Of a DNA stretch of 64,000 nucleotides, positions 8,518 through 14,859 are shown piece after piece. The notes below the pieces were generated by a model that was not told the origin of the DNA, searched no databases, and was given only the letters and a program-made list of their open reading frames with translations. The stretch is from Nocardia albiluteola (lineage in GTDB: Bacteria > Actinomycetota > Actinomycetes > Mycobacteriales > Mycobacteriaceae), in assembly GCF_018860155.1 (NCBI RefSeq), contig NZ_JAHKNI010000007.1, positions 1 to 64,000 on the forward strand. The letters run 5' to 3'. The first letter of the stretch is position 1. Each line of letters starts with the position of its first letter. Both the position numbers and the translations under genes were made by a program.

Positions 8518-9174
8518 GTGAAGTTCCTCCGCCGCGGCGAAGCAGCAGCCAGCAACGACCTCGCCGACGACACCTCGGCCGCCGAGGCCGGCGGCTCGGC
8601 CACGTCCACCACCACCACGGGTAAGGGGCGCCCGACCCCGAAGCGGCGCGACGCCGAGGCCAAGCGCCGCGGTCCGGTTGCGCCCGCCCCCATGACGCAG
8701 AAAGAGGCCCGGGCCAGGCGCAAGGCCAACCGGGGCACCAAGGCCGATCGCAAGGCCGCCTCCGCCGACCGCCGCGCGGCCTCGGCCGATCGGCGCGCCC
8801 GCATGCTCGCCGGCGAGGAGAAGTACCTGCTGCCGCGCGACCGCGGTCCGGTTCGCGCCTACGTGCGCGACCTCGTCGATGCCCGCCGCAACCTGGTCGG
8901 CCTGTTCATGCCGCTCGCGCTGGTCCTGATCGTGACGATGTTCCTCACCCCCGCGGTGCAGGCGTACGTCACGCTGGCGATGCTGGTGATGATGGGGTTC
9001 ATGGCCGCGGAGGGCCTGATCATCGGCAGGACGATCAACCGCCGGGTGCGCGAGCGCTTCCCCGACAGCATCGATTCGGCGGTCTCGCTGGGCTGGTACG
9101 CCTTCGTGCGCGCGTCGCAGATCCGTCGCATGCGCGCACCCAAGCCGAGGGTCAACCCGGGCGACGCTGTCTAG
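8518..9174 (+). CDS. DUF3043 membrane protein
   Basis: 218 aa, orthologue of mycobacterial Rv2206. Residues 1-115 are hydrophilic and very rich in Lys/Arg/Ala (RKANRGTKADRKAASADRR region), probably a cytoplasmic tail. Two adjacent transmembrane helices follow at about residues 125-170 (LVGLFMPLALVLIVTMFL and TLAMLVMMGFMAAEGLIIG), then a short basic C-terminal tail. Function unknown. GTG 8518 follows TAGCCT (8506-8511) with 6 nt and no Shine-Dalgarno, suggesting a leaderless mRNA. It is divergent from the ErpA-like gene. Confidence 0.88.
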   Translation: MKFLRRGEAAASNDLADDTSAAEAGGSATSTTTTGKGRPTPKRRDAEAKRRGPVAPAPMTQKEARARRKANRGTKADRKAASADRRAASADRRARMLAGEEKYLLPRDRGPVRAYVRDLVDARRNLVGLFMPLALVLIVTMFLTPAVQAYVTLAMLVMMGFMAAEGLIIGRTINRRVRERFPDSIDSAVSLGWYAFVRASQIRRMRAPKPRVNPGDAV

Positions 9175-9180
9175 ATCGTC

Positions 9181-9251
9181 CAACCGCCGCACCCCATACG
9201 GGGATTCGCACTCGCTGATGAGGATGCGGATCCCGGTATGGGGTGCGGTTG
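9181..9251. terminator. Long imperfect hairpin terminator
   Basis: CGCACCCCATAC (9188-9199) pairs with GTATGGGGTGCG (9237-9248), and the pairing continues outward to CAACCG/CGGTTG with a 3-nt insertion and inward through GGGAT/ATCCC with mismatches. It sits just after the DUF3043 stop and before the end of the convergent small genes. Confidence 0.75.
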
Positions 9252-9267
9252 TTTCTGCATGCGGATG

Positions 9268-9444
9268 TCAGCCGTGTTCGCGCGCGGCACCGCCCAGCAG
9301 GATGCCGAAGCGGGCGGTGTCGGAGGGGCGAATGCCGGGCGGTTCGGATGGTTCGTAGGTGAACATTCGGGCGGTGAGCTGGTCGACGGTGGCGTTGAAG
9401 TGGCGCAGGCGATTTCGGAGAGATATCAGCACGGCCGCCCTCAC
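9268..9444 (-). CDS. Small protein, 58 aa, second gene of an overlapping pair
   Basis: GTG 9444 overlaps the stop of the upstream small gene as GTGA (9441-9444). The product begins MRAAVLISLRNRLRHF and contains FTYEPSEPPGIRPSDTARFG. Short, mainly polar, no transmembrane segment. The codon third positions are GC-rich, unlike shadow frames in this region. I do not recognise a family. The tight overlap suggests translational coupling with the 54-aa membrane peptide. Confidence 0.6.
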   Translation of the reverse strand: MRAAVLISLRNRLRHFNATVDQLTARMFTYEPSEPPGIRPSDTARFGILLGGAAREHG

Positions 9445-9605
9445 CGGTAATCGTGGATGGCGAGCAGGGCGCGCAGCTCGCTCTGGAGCCGTTGCGCGTC
9501 GCGGTCGACGACGTCCGTGGATCCGTTGAGCCCCACGCCGATTCGGCGGTACAGGACGACGGACAGTGCGGTGATGGTCAGGAACAGAAGCGCAAAAGTA
9601 AGCAT
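9441..9605 (-). CDS. Small single-pass membrane protein, 54 aa
   Basis: ATG 9605 opens MLTFALLFLTITALSVVLY, a clear N-terminal transmembrane helix, followed by a cytosolic tail with VVDRDAQRLQSELRALLAIHDYR, likely helical or coiled. It ends overlapping the next small gene by 4 nt. It is transcribed divergently from the GlxA-type regulator at 9686, with a 10-bp dyad between them. Function unknown; the context suggests it belongs to that regulator's target operon. Confidence 0.65.
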   Translation of the reverse strand: MLTFALLFLTITALSVVLYRRIGVGLNGSTDVVDRDAQRLQSELRALLAIHDYR

Positions 9606-9637
9606 GGCAGTAATTTTGCGCCCATGAACTTGGCGCC

Positions 9638-9661
9638 AACAGTGGCAGCGATGCCATTGTT
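9638..9661. promoter_or_regulatory. Dyad operator candidate between the small genes and the GlxA-type regulator
   Basis: AACAGTGGCA (9638-9647) and TGCCATTGTT (9652-9661) form an inverted repeat with 9 of 10 pairs and a 4-base spacer. It lies 25 bases before the regulator start and 33 bases before the small membrane gene start, so one bound protein could control both directions. Confidence 0.6.
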
Positions 9662-9685
9662 CATAAATATTCAGCCACGTACACT

Positions 9686-10648
9686 GTGGGAGTGTTGTCC
9701 AAGGTTGCCGTCGTGCTCAGCGCCCCACTGGCCATGTTCGAATTCGGTGTCGTCTGTGAGGTTTTCGGCCTGGACCGCAGGGACGACGGGTTGCCCCTGT
9801 TCGACTTCCGGGTGTGCGGGGTCGAGCCGGGTAAGCCGCTGGCGTCGAGTTCGCCGGGCATCGCCGTCACGCCGGAGTACGGTCTGGATCAGTTGCGCGA
9901 CGCGGACTTGGTCGCCGTGCCCGCGTTCCCCTTCGGGGCGGGGCGCGCCTTCGATCCCCGTGTGGTGCAGGCGGTTCGCGATGCGTCCGCGGCGGGTGCG
10001 ACGGTGCTGACGGTCTGTTCCGGCGCCTTCCTGGCCGGCGCGGCCGGGTTGCTCGACGGCCGCAAGTGCACCACACATTGGCGCTATGTCGATCAGTTGA
10101 CGCAGATGTACCCCGCGGCCACCGTCGATCCCGACGTGCTTTTCGTCGACGAGGGCAATCTGATCACCAGCGCCGGAACCGCCGCCGGAATCGACGCATG
10201 CCTACACCTCGTTCGCCGCGAGCTGGGCAGCGCCGCGGCCAACAAGATCGCCCGGCGCATGGTAGTGCCGCCGCAGCGCGACGGAGGGCAGCGCCAGTTC
10301 ATCGAACGCCCGGTGCCGGAGTGCGATTCCGACAGCCTCCGCGAGACCTTGCGCTGGATGAACGAACACCTGGAGCTGCCGCACACCGTCGAGAGCCTGG
10401 CGGCCCGGTCGTCGATGTCGACCCGCACCTTCGCCCGCCGCTTCGCCGCCGAGGCCGGGACCACGCCGGTGAAATGGCTGACGAATCAGCGCATCCTGCA
10501 GGCCAAGCACCTGCTCGAAGACACGGCCCTGGACCTGGAGAGCATCGCCTCGAGGTGTGGCTTCGGCTCGGGAGCCCTACTGCGCCACCACTTTCAGCGA
10601 CTGGTGGGTATCGCGCCGACCGAATACCGCCGCCACTTCGGGGTGTAG
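9686..10648 (+). CDS. GlxA-type transcriptional regulator (DJ-1/PfpI domain + AraC HTH)
   Basis: 320 aa. Residues about 5-185 form a class-I glutamine amidotransferase-like (DJ-1/PfpI) domain with the nucleophile-elbow-like segment TVCSGAFLAGAAGLL. Residues about 225-320 are an AraC-type double helix-turn-helix (LAARSSMSTRTFARRF and IASRCGFGSGALLRHHFQR, ending TEYRRHF). Such proteins usually act as transcription activators; the amidase-like domain is normally a sensor rather than an enzyme. Start GTG 9686; GTG 9692 is an alternative. Divergent from the two small genes, which are the most likely targets. Confidence 0.88.
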   Translation: MGVLSKVAVVLSAPLAMFEFGVVCEVFGLDRRDDGLPLFDFRVCGVEPGKPLASSSPGIAVTPEYGLDQLRDADLVAVPAFPFGAGRAFDPRVVQAVRDASAAGATVLTVCSGAFLAGAAGLLDGRKCTTHWRYVDQLTQMYPAATVDPDVLFVDEGNLITSAGTAAGIDACLHLVRRELGSAAANKIARRMVVPPQRDGGQRQFIERPVPECDSDSLRETLRWMNEHLELPHTVESLAARSSMSTRTFARRFAAEAGTTPVKWLTNQRILQAKHLLEDTALDLESIASRCGFGSGALLRHHFQRLVGIAPTEYRRHFGV

Positions 10649-10775
10649 CACGTTCGGCCCGCAGGCTTGAGTGCCGGTTACTCGCGGTGATGGCGTGGCG
10701 CGCGAGATCGTCCGGCGCGCAGCGGATCCCTGGTGAGGCAGTACCACCCAACGGTATTCCGGGGCGGATCGGCGC

Positions 10776-11150
10776 CTACTCTTCGCCGGAGAATCGCTCC
10801 CAGGCGGATTGGCGAGTGATGCCGAGGGCGGCGCCGATGCGAGTCCAGGTGACGCCGCGGCGGCGCAGCTCCTGCACCCAGGTGCGCAGATTTTCCTCGA
10901 CCTGATCGGCGACGGCGGCGACGCGGGGGATGTGCTCGAGCATCTGCTCCTCGGTCAGGGTTTCCCACAGCGGAAGGCGGGCCTGCGCGGGGTTCACCCC
11001 GTATTCCTCGACGATGGAGTCGGCCAGTGCGATGCATTCGTTGCAGATGTGCACGCCGGGACCGGCGACGAGCCGGTCTACCTCCGTATTGGCCTTGCCG
11101 CAGAAGGAGCACCGGGGAGGCTCGGGCGTGGTCGATGCGGGTGGGGTCAT
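10776..11150 (-). CDS. ClpX-type C4 zinc-finger / helix-turn-helix protein
   Basis: 124 aa. Residues about 12-43 match the ClpX N-terminal zinc finger: CSFC near the start and CNEC about 22 residues later, with VAGPGVHICNECI. The C-terminal third has VTWTRIGAALGITRQSAWERF, a helix-turn-helix. No AAA+ domain is present, so this is not ClpX itself but a probable DNA-binding protein with a ClpX-like metal-binding dimerisation module. ATG 11150 has AAAGG upstream. Its promoter carries two palindromes overlapping the -35 and flanking the -10, implying autoregulation. Targets elsewhere are unknown. Confidence 0.8.
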   Translation of the reverse strand: MTPPASTTPEPPRCSFCGKANTEVDRLVAGPGVHICNECIALADSIVEEYGVNPAQARLPLWETLTEEQMLEHIPRVAAVADQVEENLRTWVQELRRRGVTWTRIGAALGITRQSAWERFSGEE

Positions 11151-11177
11151 TGTCGTGCCTTTCGAATAGGGAGAGCT

Positions 11178-11232
11178 CCTCGTGTCAGGAGCGACCTGAC
11201 ACGAGGATAGGCCGTCAGGGGTTACCTGACAA
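11178..11232 (-). promoter_or_regulatory. Promoter with twin TCAGG-N5-CCTGA operators
   Basis: Minus-strand promoter of the zinc-finger/HTH gene: -35 TTGTCA (11227-11232), 17-bp spacer, -10 TATCCT (11204-11209). Dyad 1 is CCTCGTGTCAGG / CCTGACACGAGG (11178-11206, 12-bp arms, 5-base spacer) and overlaps the 3' edge of the -10. Dyad 2 is GTCAGG / CCTGAC (11214-11230, 6-bp arms, 5-base spacer) and overlaps the -35. The centres are 30 bases apart, about three helical turns, so two dimers could bind one face and repress. Confidence 0.75.
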
Positions 11233-11303
11233 GCACGAATCCGGACGTGATCGGTAGTGGTGCGTGGATGCTGCCATCGGCGCGTGATTGGTACCGTTCT
11301 GGC

Positions 11304-11399
11304 GTGTTGAACGATGCTGCGAGCGAGCTTGCGAGCGAGCCATGGGCACTGTGCGCTTCGCGCACGACGGAGCCGAGCGCTAGTGAGGTGGAGTTGTGA
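11304..11399 (+). CDS. EPSA mini-ORF, first of three in tandem (31 aa)
   Basis: GTG 11304 to TGA 11399. The 5' part differs from the others (MLNDAASELA), the 3' part is the repeat (SEPWALCASRTTEPSASEVEL). The stop overlaps the next mini-ORF's GTG (11396) as GTGA. A GAGGTG Shine-Dalgarno lies within its last codons, 5 nt before that GTG. Whether the peptide matters or only the coupling is unknown. Confidence 0.45.
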   Translation: MLNDAASELASEPWALCASRTTEPSASEVEL

Positions 11400-11479
11400 G
11401 CGGAGCGCAGCGGAGCGAGCCATGGGCACTGTGCGCTTCGCGCACGACGGAGCCGAGCGCTAGTGAGGTGGAGTTGTGA
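11396..11479 (+). CDS. EPSA mini-ORF, second of three in tandem (27 aa)
   Basis: GTG 11396, stop TGA 11477-11479, product starting MSGAQRSEPWALCAS and ending TTEPSASEVEL. It overlaps its neighbours by GTGA on both sides and has the in-frame GAGGTG ribosome-binding site for the next start. Translation is inferred only from the regular overlaps. Confidence 0.45.
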   Translation: MSGAQRSEPWALCASRTTEPSASEVEL

Positions 11480-11559
11480 GCGGAGCGCAGCGGAGCGAGC
11501 CATGGGCACTGTGCGCTTCGCGCACGACGGAGCCGAGCGCTAGCGAGGTGGAGTCGTGA
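11476..11559 (+). CDS. EPSA mini-ORF, third of three, coupled to cobUT (27 aa)
   Basis: GTG 11476 to TGA 11559, ending TTEPSASEVES. Its TGA (11557-11559) overlaps the cobUT GTG (11556-11558), and GAGGTG stands 5 nt before that GTG. Ribosomes finishing here could restart directly on cobUT. Confidence 0.5.
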   Translation: MSGAQRSEPWALCASRTTEPSASEVES

Positions 11560-13406
11560 GCGAACGGCCCATGCGGGCGTTGGTGCTCGGTGGGACCCGG
11601 TCCGGGAAGTCGGCGTTCGCCGAGGAAATGGCCGGTCGGGCCGGGGCGGTGCGGTACATCGCGACGGCGGTGGTGGACCCGGCCGACGCCGACTTCGCCG
11701 AACGGGTGGCCGCGCACAGGAGCCGGCGCCCGGAGGGTTGGAGCGTCGTCGAGGGTGATCCGGTGGACGCGTTGAATGCGTCCGCGCCGATGACGCTCAT
11801 CGACGATCTGGGCACCTGGCTGACCGCGCGGATCGACGCGCGCGCGGCGTGGGAATCGCCGCGGGGGATCGTCGCACCTGATGTGGATGCGCTGGTCGCG
11901 GCGATCGAGGGATACGAGCAGCCGCTGGTGATCGTCAGCCCCGAGGTGGGGCTGGGCGTGCTGCCCGCGACTCGGTCCGCACGGCTGTTCACCGACGAGA
12001 TCGGGGACCTGAATCAGCGCGTGGCGGCGCTGTGTGACGAGGTGTATCTGGTCGTCGCGGGAGTGCCGACGCGGATCAAGGGCGCCAAGGTGGCGGCCGG
12101 AAGTGGTATCGCGGCACCGGCTTCCGATGCCGAAGCTACGACTGTGGCGGCGGCGACGGCAACGGCTGCGGCAGTTGCGGATTCGGCCCCCTCGAAAGGC
12201 GCGGCGACCCGCGTGTCCGAGCCGGGTCCGGCGGAAACATCATCCGATGTCACCGCGAACGGAACGCCCGCAACGGTTTCCGCCCCCGGGATTCCCTCCG
12301 CGACGGACCCGATGTACGACGTGTCCGGTGGCGCACCGGTTTTCGAGACGGTGACCCCGCCCGATCCGCACGTCCGGGTCCGGGCGCAGGAGCGGCAACT
12401 GCAGCTGACCAAGCCCGCCGGATCGCTGGGGCGGCTCGAGGTCCTGGGCAATTGGCTCGCCGCGTGTCAGGGGGTGTGTCCGCCGCGGCAGTTCGAGCGG
12501 GCCCGGGTGGTGGTATTCGCGGGGGACCACGGCATTGCACGGCACGGGGTTTCGGCCTTCCCGAGCGAGGTGACCGTGCAGATGGTCGCCAATTTCATGG
12601 CCGGTGGCGCCGCGGTGAACGCCCTGGCGCGGCTGTCGGGAGCGACGGTGCGCGTGGTCGATATCGCCGTCGATGCCGACACCGATCCGTCCGTCTCGGC
12701 CTACAAGGTGCGTCGCAGCAGCGGCGCCATCGACCGCGAGGACGCGCTCACCGAGGCACAGGTGCACGCCGCGCTGGCGGCCGGGCGGGCGATCGCCGAC
12801 GAGGAGATCGACGGCGGCGCGGACCTGCTCATCGCCGGTGACATGGGCATCGGAAACACCACCCCCGCAACGGTTCTCATCGCCGCCATCACCGACACCG
12901 AGCCGGTGCTGGCCGTGGGCAGGGGCACCGGCGTCGACGATGCGGGCTGGATCCGCAAGACCGCCGCGATCCGCGACGCGATGTGGCGGGCCCGCCCCCA
13001 TCTGAAGGACCCGGCCGCGCTCCTGCGCGTGGCGGGCGGCGCGGACCTGGCGGCGATGGCGGGGTATCTCGCCCAGGCCGCGGTGCGCCGCACGCCCGTG
13101 ATCTTGGACGGCGTCGTGGTCACCGCCGCGGCCCTGCTCGCGGACGCGCTCGCGCCGGGCGCCAAGGCGTGGTGGGTGGCCGGGCACCGCTCGACCGAGC
13201 CCGCGCACCAGCTGGCGCTCACGAAACTGGGCCTGGAACCGCTGGTGAGCATGGACATGCGCCTGGGCGAGGGCTCGGGCGCGGTCACCGCGCTGCCGAT
13301 CCTGCGCTCGGCCATCGCGACCCTCTCGGAAATGGCGACCTTTGCCGATGCGGGCGTCAGCACCAAGGACGAGCCCGCCACGGCCGCAACCGACGTCCCA
13401 TCCTGA
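11556..13406 (+). CDS. cobU-cobT: CobU-CobT fusion: adenosylcobinamide kinase/guanylyltransferase + NaMN:DMB phosphoribosyltransferase
   Basis: 616 aa in one uninterrupted frame. Residues 1 to about 185 are CobU: P-loop GGTRSGKS at 12-19, then DLGTWLTARID. CobU phosphorylates adenosylcobinamide and makes the GDP-activated form. Residues about 190-265 are a low-complexity Ala/Thr/Pro/Ser linker. Residues about 268-616 are CobT, which makes alpha-ribazole phosphate from nicotinate mononucleotide and dimethylbenzimidazole: GDHGIARHGVSAFPSEVT, GDMGIGNTTPATV, and the catalytic glutamate in MRLGEGSGA (about residue 571). The gene feeds the nucleotide-loop assembly pathway finished by CobS downstream. 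The GTG start is embedded in the 80-bp repeat. M. tuberculosis has cobU and cobT as separate genes. Confidence 0.93.
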   Translation: MSERPMRALVLGGTRSGKSAFAEEMAGRAGAVRYIATAVVDPADADFAERVAAHRSRRPEGWSVVEGDPVDALNASAPMTLIDDLGTWLTARIDARAAWESPRGIVAPDVDALVAAIEGYEQPLVIVSPEVGLGVLPATRSARLFTDEIGDLNQRVAALCDEVYLVVAGVPTRIKGAKVAAGSGIAAPASDAEATTVAAATATAAAVADSAPSKGAATRVSEPGPAETSSDVTANGTPATVSAPGIPSATDPMYDVSGGAPVFETVTPPDPHVRVRAQERQLQLTKPAGSLGRLEVLGNWLAACQGVCPPRQFERARVVVFAGDHGIARHGVSAFPSEVTVQMVANFMAGGAAVNALARLSGATVRVVDIAVDADTDPSVSAYKVRRSSGAIDREDALTEAQVHAALAAGRAIADEEIDGGADLLIAGDMGIGNTTPATVLIAAITDTEPVLAVGRGTGVDDAGWIRKTAAIRDAMWRARPHLKDPAALLRVAGGADLAAMAGYLAQAAVRRTPVILDGVVVTAAALLADALAPGAKAWWVAGHRSTEPAHQLALTKLGLEPLVSMDMRLGEGSGAVTALPILRSAIATLSEMATFADAGVSTKDEPATAATDVPS

Positions 13407-13866
13407 CCGGGACACCGATGCCGACTACCCGGTCACCCATCGCCGCCGGCGCCGAGGATGCTGTGGACTCCATCGACGCTGATCGACCCCTCGCGGTGGG
13501 ACATACGATAGGCCGGTCCGCTGTCAGGGGCATGGCCGATTACGGTGGTCGGCTGGGCGCGGTGCCGACGTGTGGTGCGCGACCGGCCGCACGATCGAGT
13601 GGTGTCGGTGCTGGCGACCGAGCGGTCCCGCAGCGGTGTGTCCGGCGCCGATGCGCTGACCGCGGCGATCGCCGGATTCGCCGTCGGCCCGCGGCGCAGC
13701 CGCACAGCGCGGGCGCGGTCTTCGGGGCCCGGCGACCCAGCCGGCCGCCGAGCCACCCGGCGCCGACGAGCGCGGCGCCGGCGGTGAGGCTGATGGGCGG
13801 TTGGGCGTGCGGCGGAGTGGAGTCGATGAGAGCGGCGCGGTCGGGCGGGGCGGGGGAGTGGCGCCG
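13407..13866. other. 460-base spacer between cobUT and cobS without a supported gene
   Basis: Several short frames are open on both strands because of the GC content, but none has the codon bias of its neighbours, a ribosome-binding site or a recognisable motif. A minus-strand stretch reading SLTAGAALVGAGWLGG and a plus-strand one reading SGADALTAAIAGFAVG have a faintly protein-like look. This could be decayed coding sequence. GGGGGAG near 13850-13856 serves cobS. Confidence 0.5.
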
Positions 13867-14616
13867 ATGAACGGCGTGCGGCTGGCGTTCTCGTGGCTGA
13901 CGGTGCTGCCCGTGCGCGGCCCGGACGACGTCGACCGGGCGGTGGCGGCGCGGGCGATCAGGCTCGCGCCGGTGGTGGGCGCCCTGCTCGGGGGCGGCGC
14001 GGCGGCGTTGATGTGGGTGCTGACGGCGGCCGGAATGGGCACCGTGCTCGCCGGATTCGTGACGGTGGGCGGGCTGGCGCTGGCCACCCGGGGCATGCAC
14101 CTCGACGGCCTCGCCGACACCCTGGACGGGCTGGGCTGTTACGGTCCGCCCGAACGGGCCCGCGAGGTCATGAAGAGCGGCGGGGTGGGGGCCTTCGGCG
14201 CGGCTGCGTTGGTCTTCGTTATCGCCATTCAGGCGTTTTCATTCGGGGCGCTCGCGGAGTCCGGGCGCTGGCCCGCCATCGTGCTCGTGGTCGCTGTGGG
14301 CCGGGTCGCGGTCGTGCTGGCCTGCATGCTTCCCGCCGAGGCCGCCCCCGGCTCTGGATTCGGTGTGTTAGTCGCCAGAACCCAATCCGTGCCGATCGCC
14401 CTGGCCTGGGCGATCTTCGCGATGGGCCTGTCCGCCCTCGCGATCGCACCCTACTACTCGCTCGGCCCGCTCGCCGTCGCCCTGGCACTCATCGCCGCCC
14501 TGTTCCTGACCCGGCACTGTGTGCGCCGCTTCGGCGGCCTCAACGGCGACATCCTCGGCGCGGCACTGGAACTCACCGTCGCGATCGTCGCCGCCCTGGC
14601 CACTCTGCACCCCTGA
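13867..14616 (+). CDS. cobS: Cobalamin synthase (adenosylcobinamide-GDP ribazoletransferase)
   Basis: Integral membrane enzyme joining adenosylcobinamide-GDP and alpha-ribazole (phosphate) to give adenosylcobalamin (phosphate). 249 aa. The start chosen is ATG 13867 (MNGVRLAFSWLTVLPV), where family similarity begins; the open frame extends back to 13801. The signature TRGMHLDGLADTLDGLG with its Asp residues lies at about residues 75-90, followed by EVMKSGGVGAFG. Five to seven hydrophobic segments. Orthologue of Rv2208. Probably cotranscribed with cobUT despite the 460-base gap, since no terminator is seen. Confidence 0.92.
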   Translation: MNGVRLAFSWLTVLPVRGPDDVDRAVAARAIRLAPVVGALLGGGAAALMWVLTAAGMGTVLAGFVTVGGLALATRGMHLDGLADTLDGLGCYGPPERAREVMKSGGVGAFGAAALVFVIAIQAFSFGALAESGRWPAIVLVVAVGRVAVVLACMLPAEAAPGSGFGVLVARTQSVPIALAWAIFAMGLSALAIAPYYSLGPLAVALALIAALFLTRHCVRRFGGLNGDILGAALELTVAIVAALATLHP

Positions 14617-14859
14617 TCGCGCGCCGCGTCGGTCCTGGTCCGCGCGCGACGTCGGCTGCCGGGCCGTGACATCCTCGGCGTCCTGCGCTGCCGTCTGATC
14701 AACCGCCGCTCGGCCCCGCGGGGCGGCAATCATGGTGCGCGCCGTAGGTGAGCGTCATACCCACGCTGGCCCAAGTGCCATCATCGGCCTGCCGGAGGGG
14801 ACGCGCGGGCCGGACGCGCGAAGGTAGTCGAATCCGTTCGGACCGCCGATGGCGCCCGG

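Larger units (their letters stand above)
11341..11561 (+). repeat. 80-bp tandem repeat, 2.75 copies, upstream of cobUT
   Basis: Units 11341-11420, 11421-11500 and 11501-11561 (partial) are almost identical. Each starts CATGGGCACT, contains the hairpin GTGCGC-TTC-GCGCAC, then GACGGAGCCGAGCGCTAG, a ribosome-binding segment GAGGTGGAG, and GTGAGCG. The third unit differs at a few bases (TAGCGAGG, GTCGTG) and supplies the cobUT start codon. The period of 80 shifts the frame, so successive mini-ORFs overlap by 4 nt. Confidence 0.92.

Noticed and set aside
11151..11340. Possible cobalamin riboswitch before cobUT
   Set aside because: No B12-box-like conserved core or suitable multi-stem layout seen; the space is taken by the promoter of the divergent gene and the repeat array.
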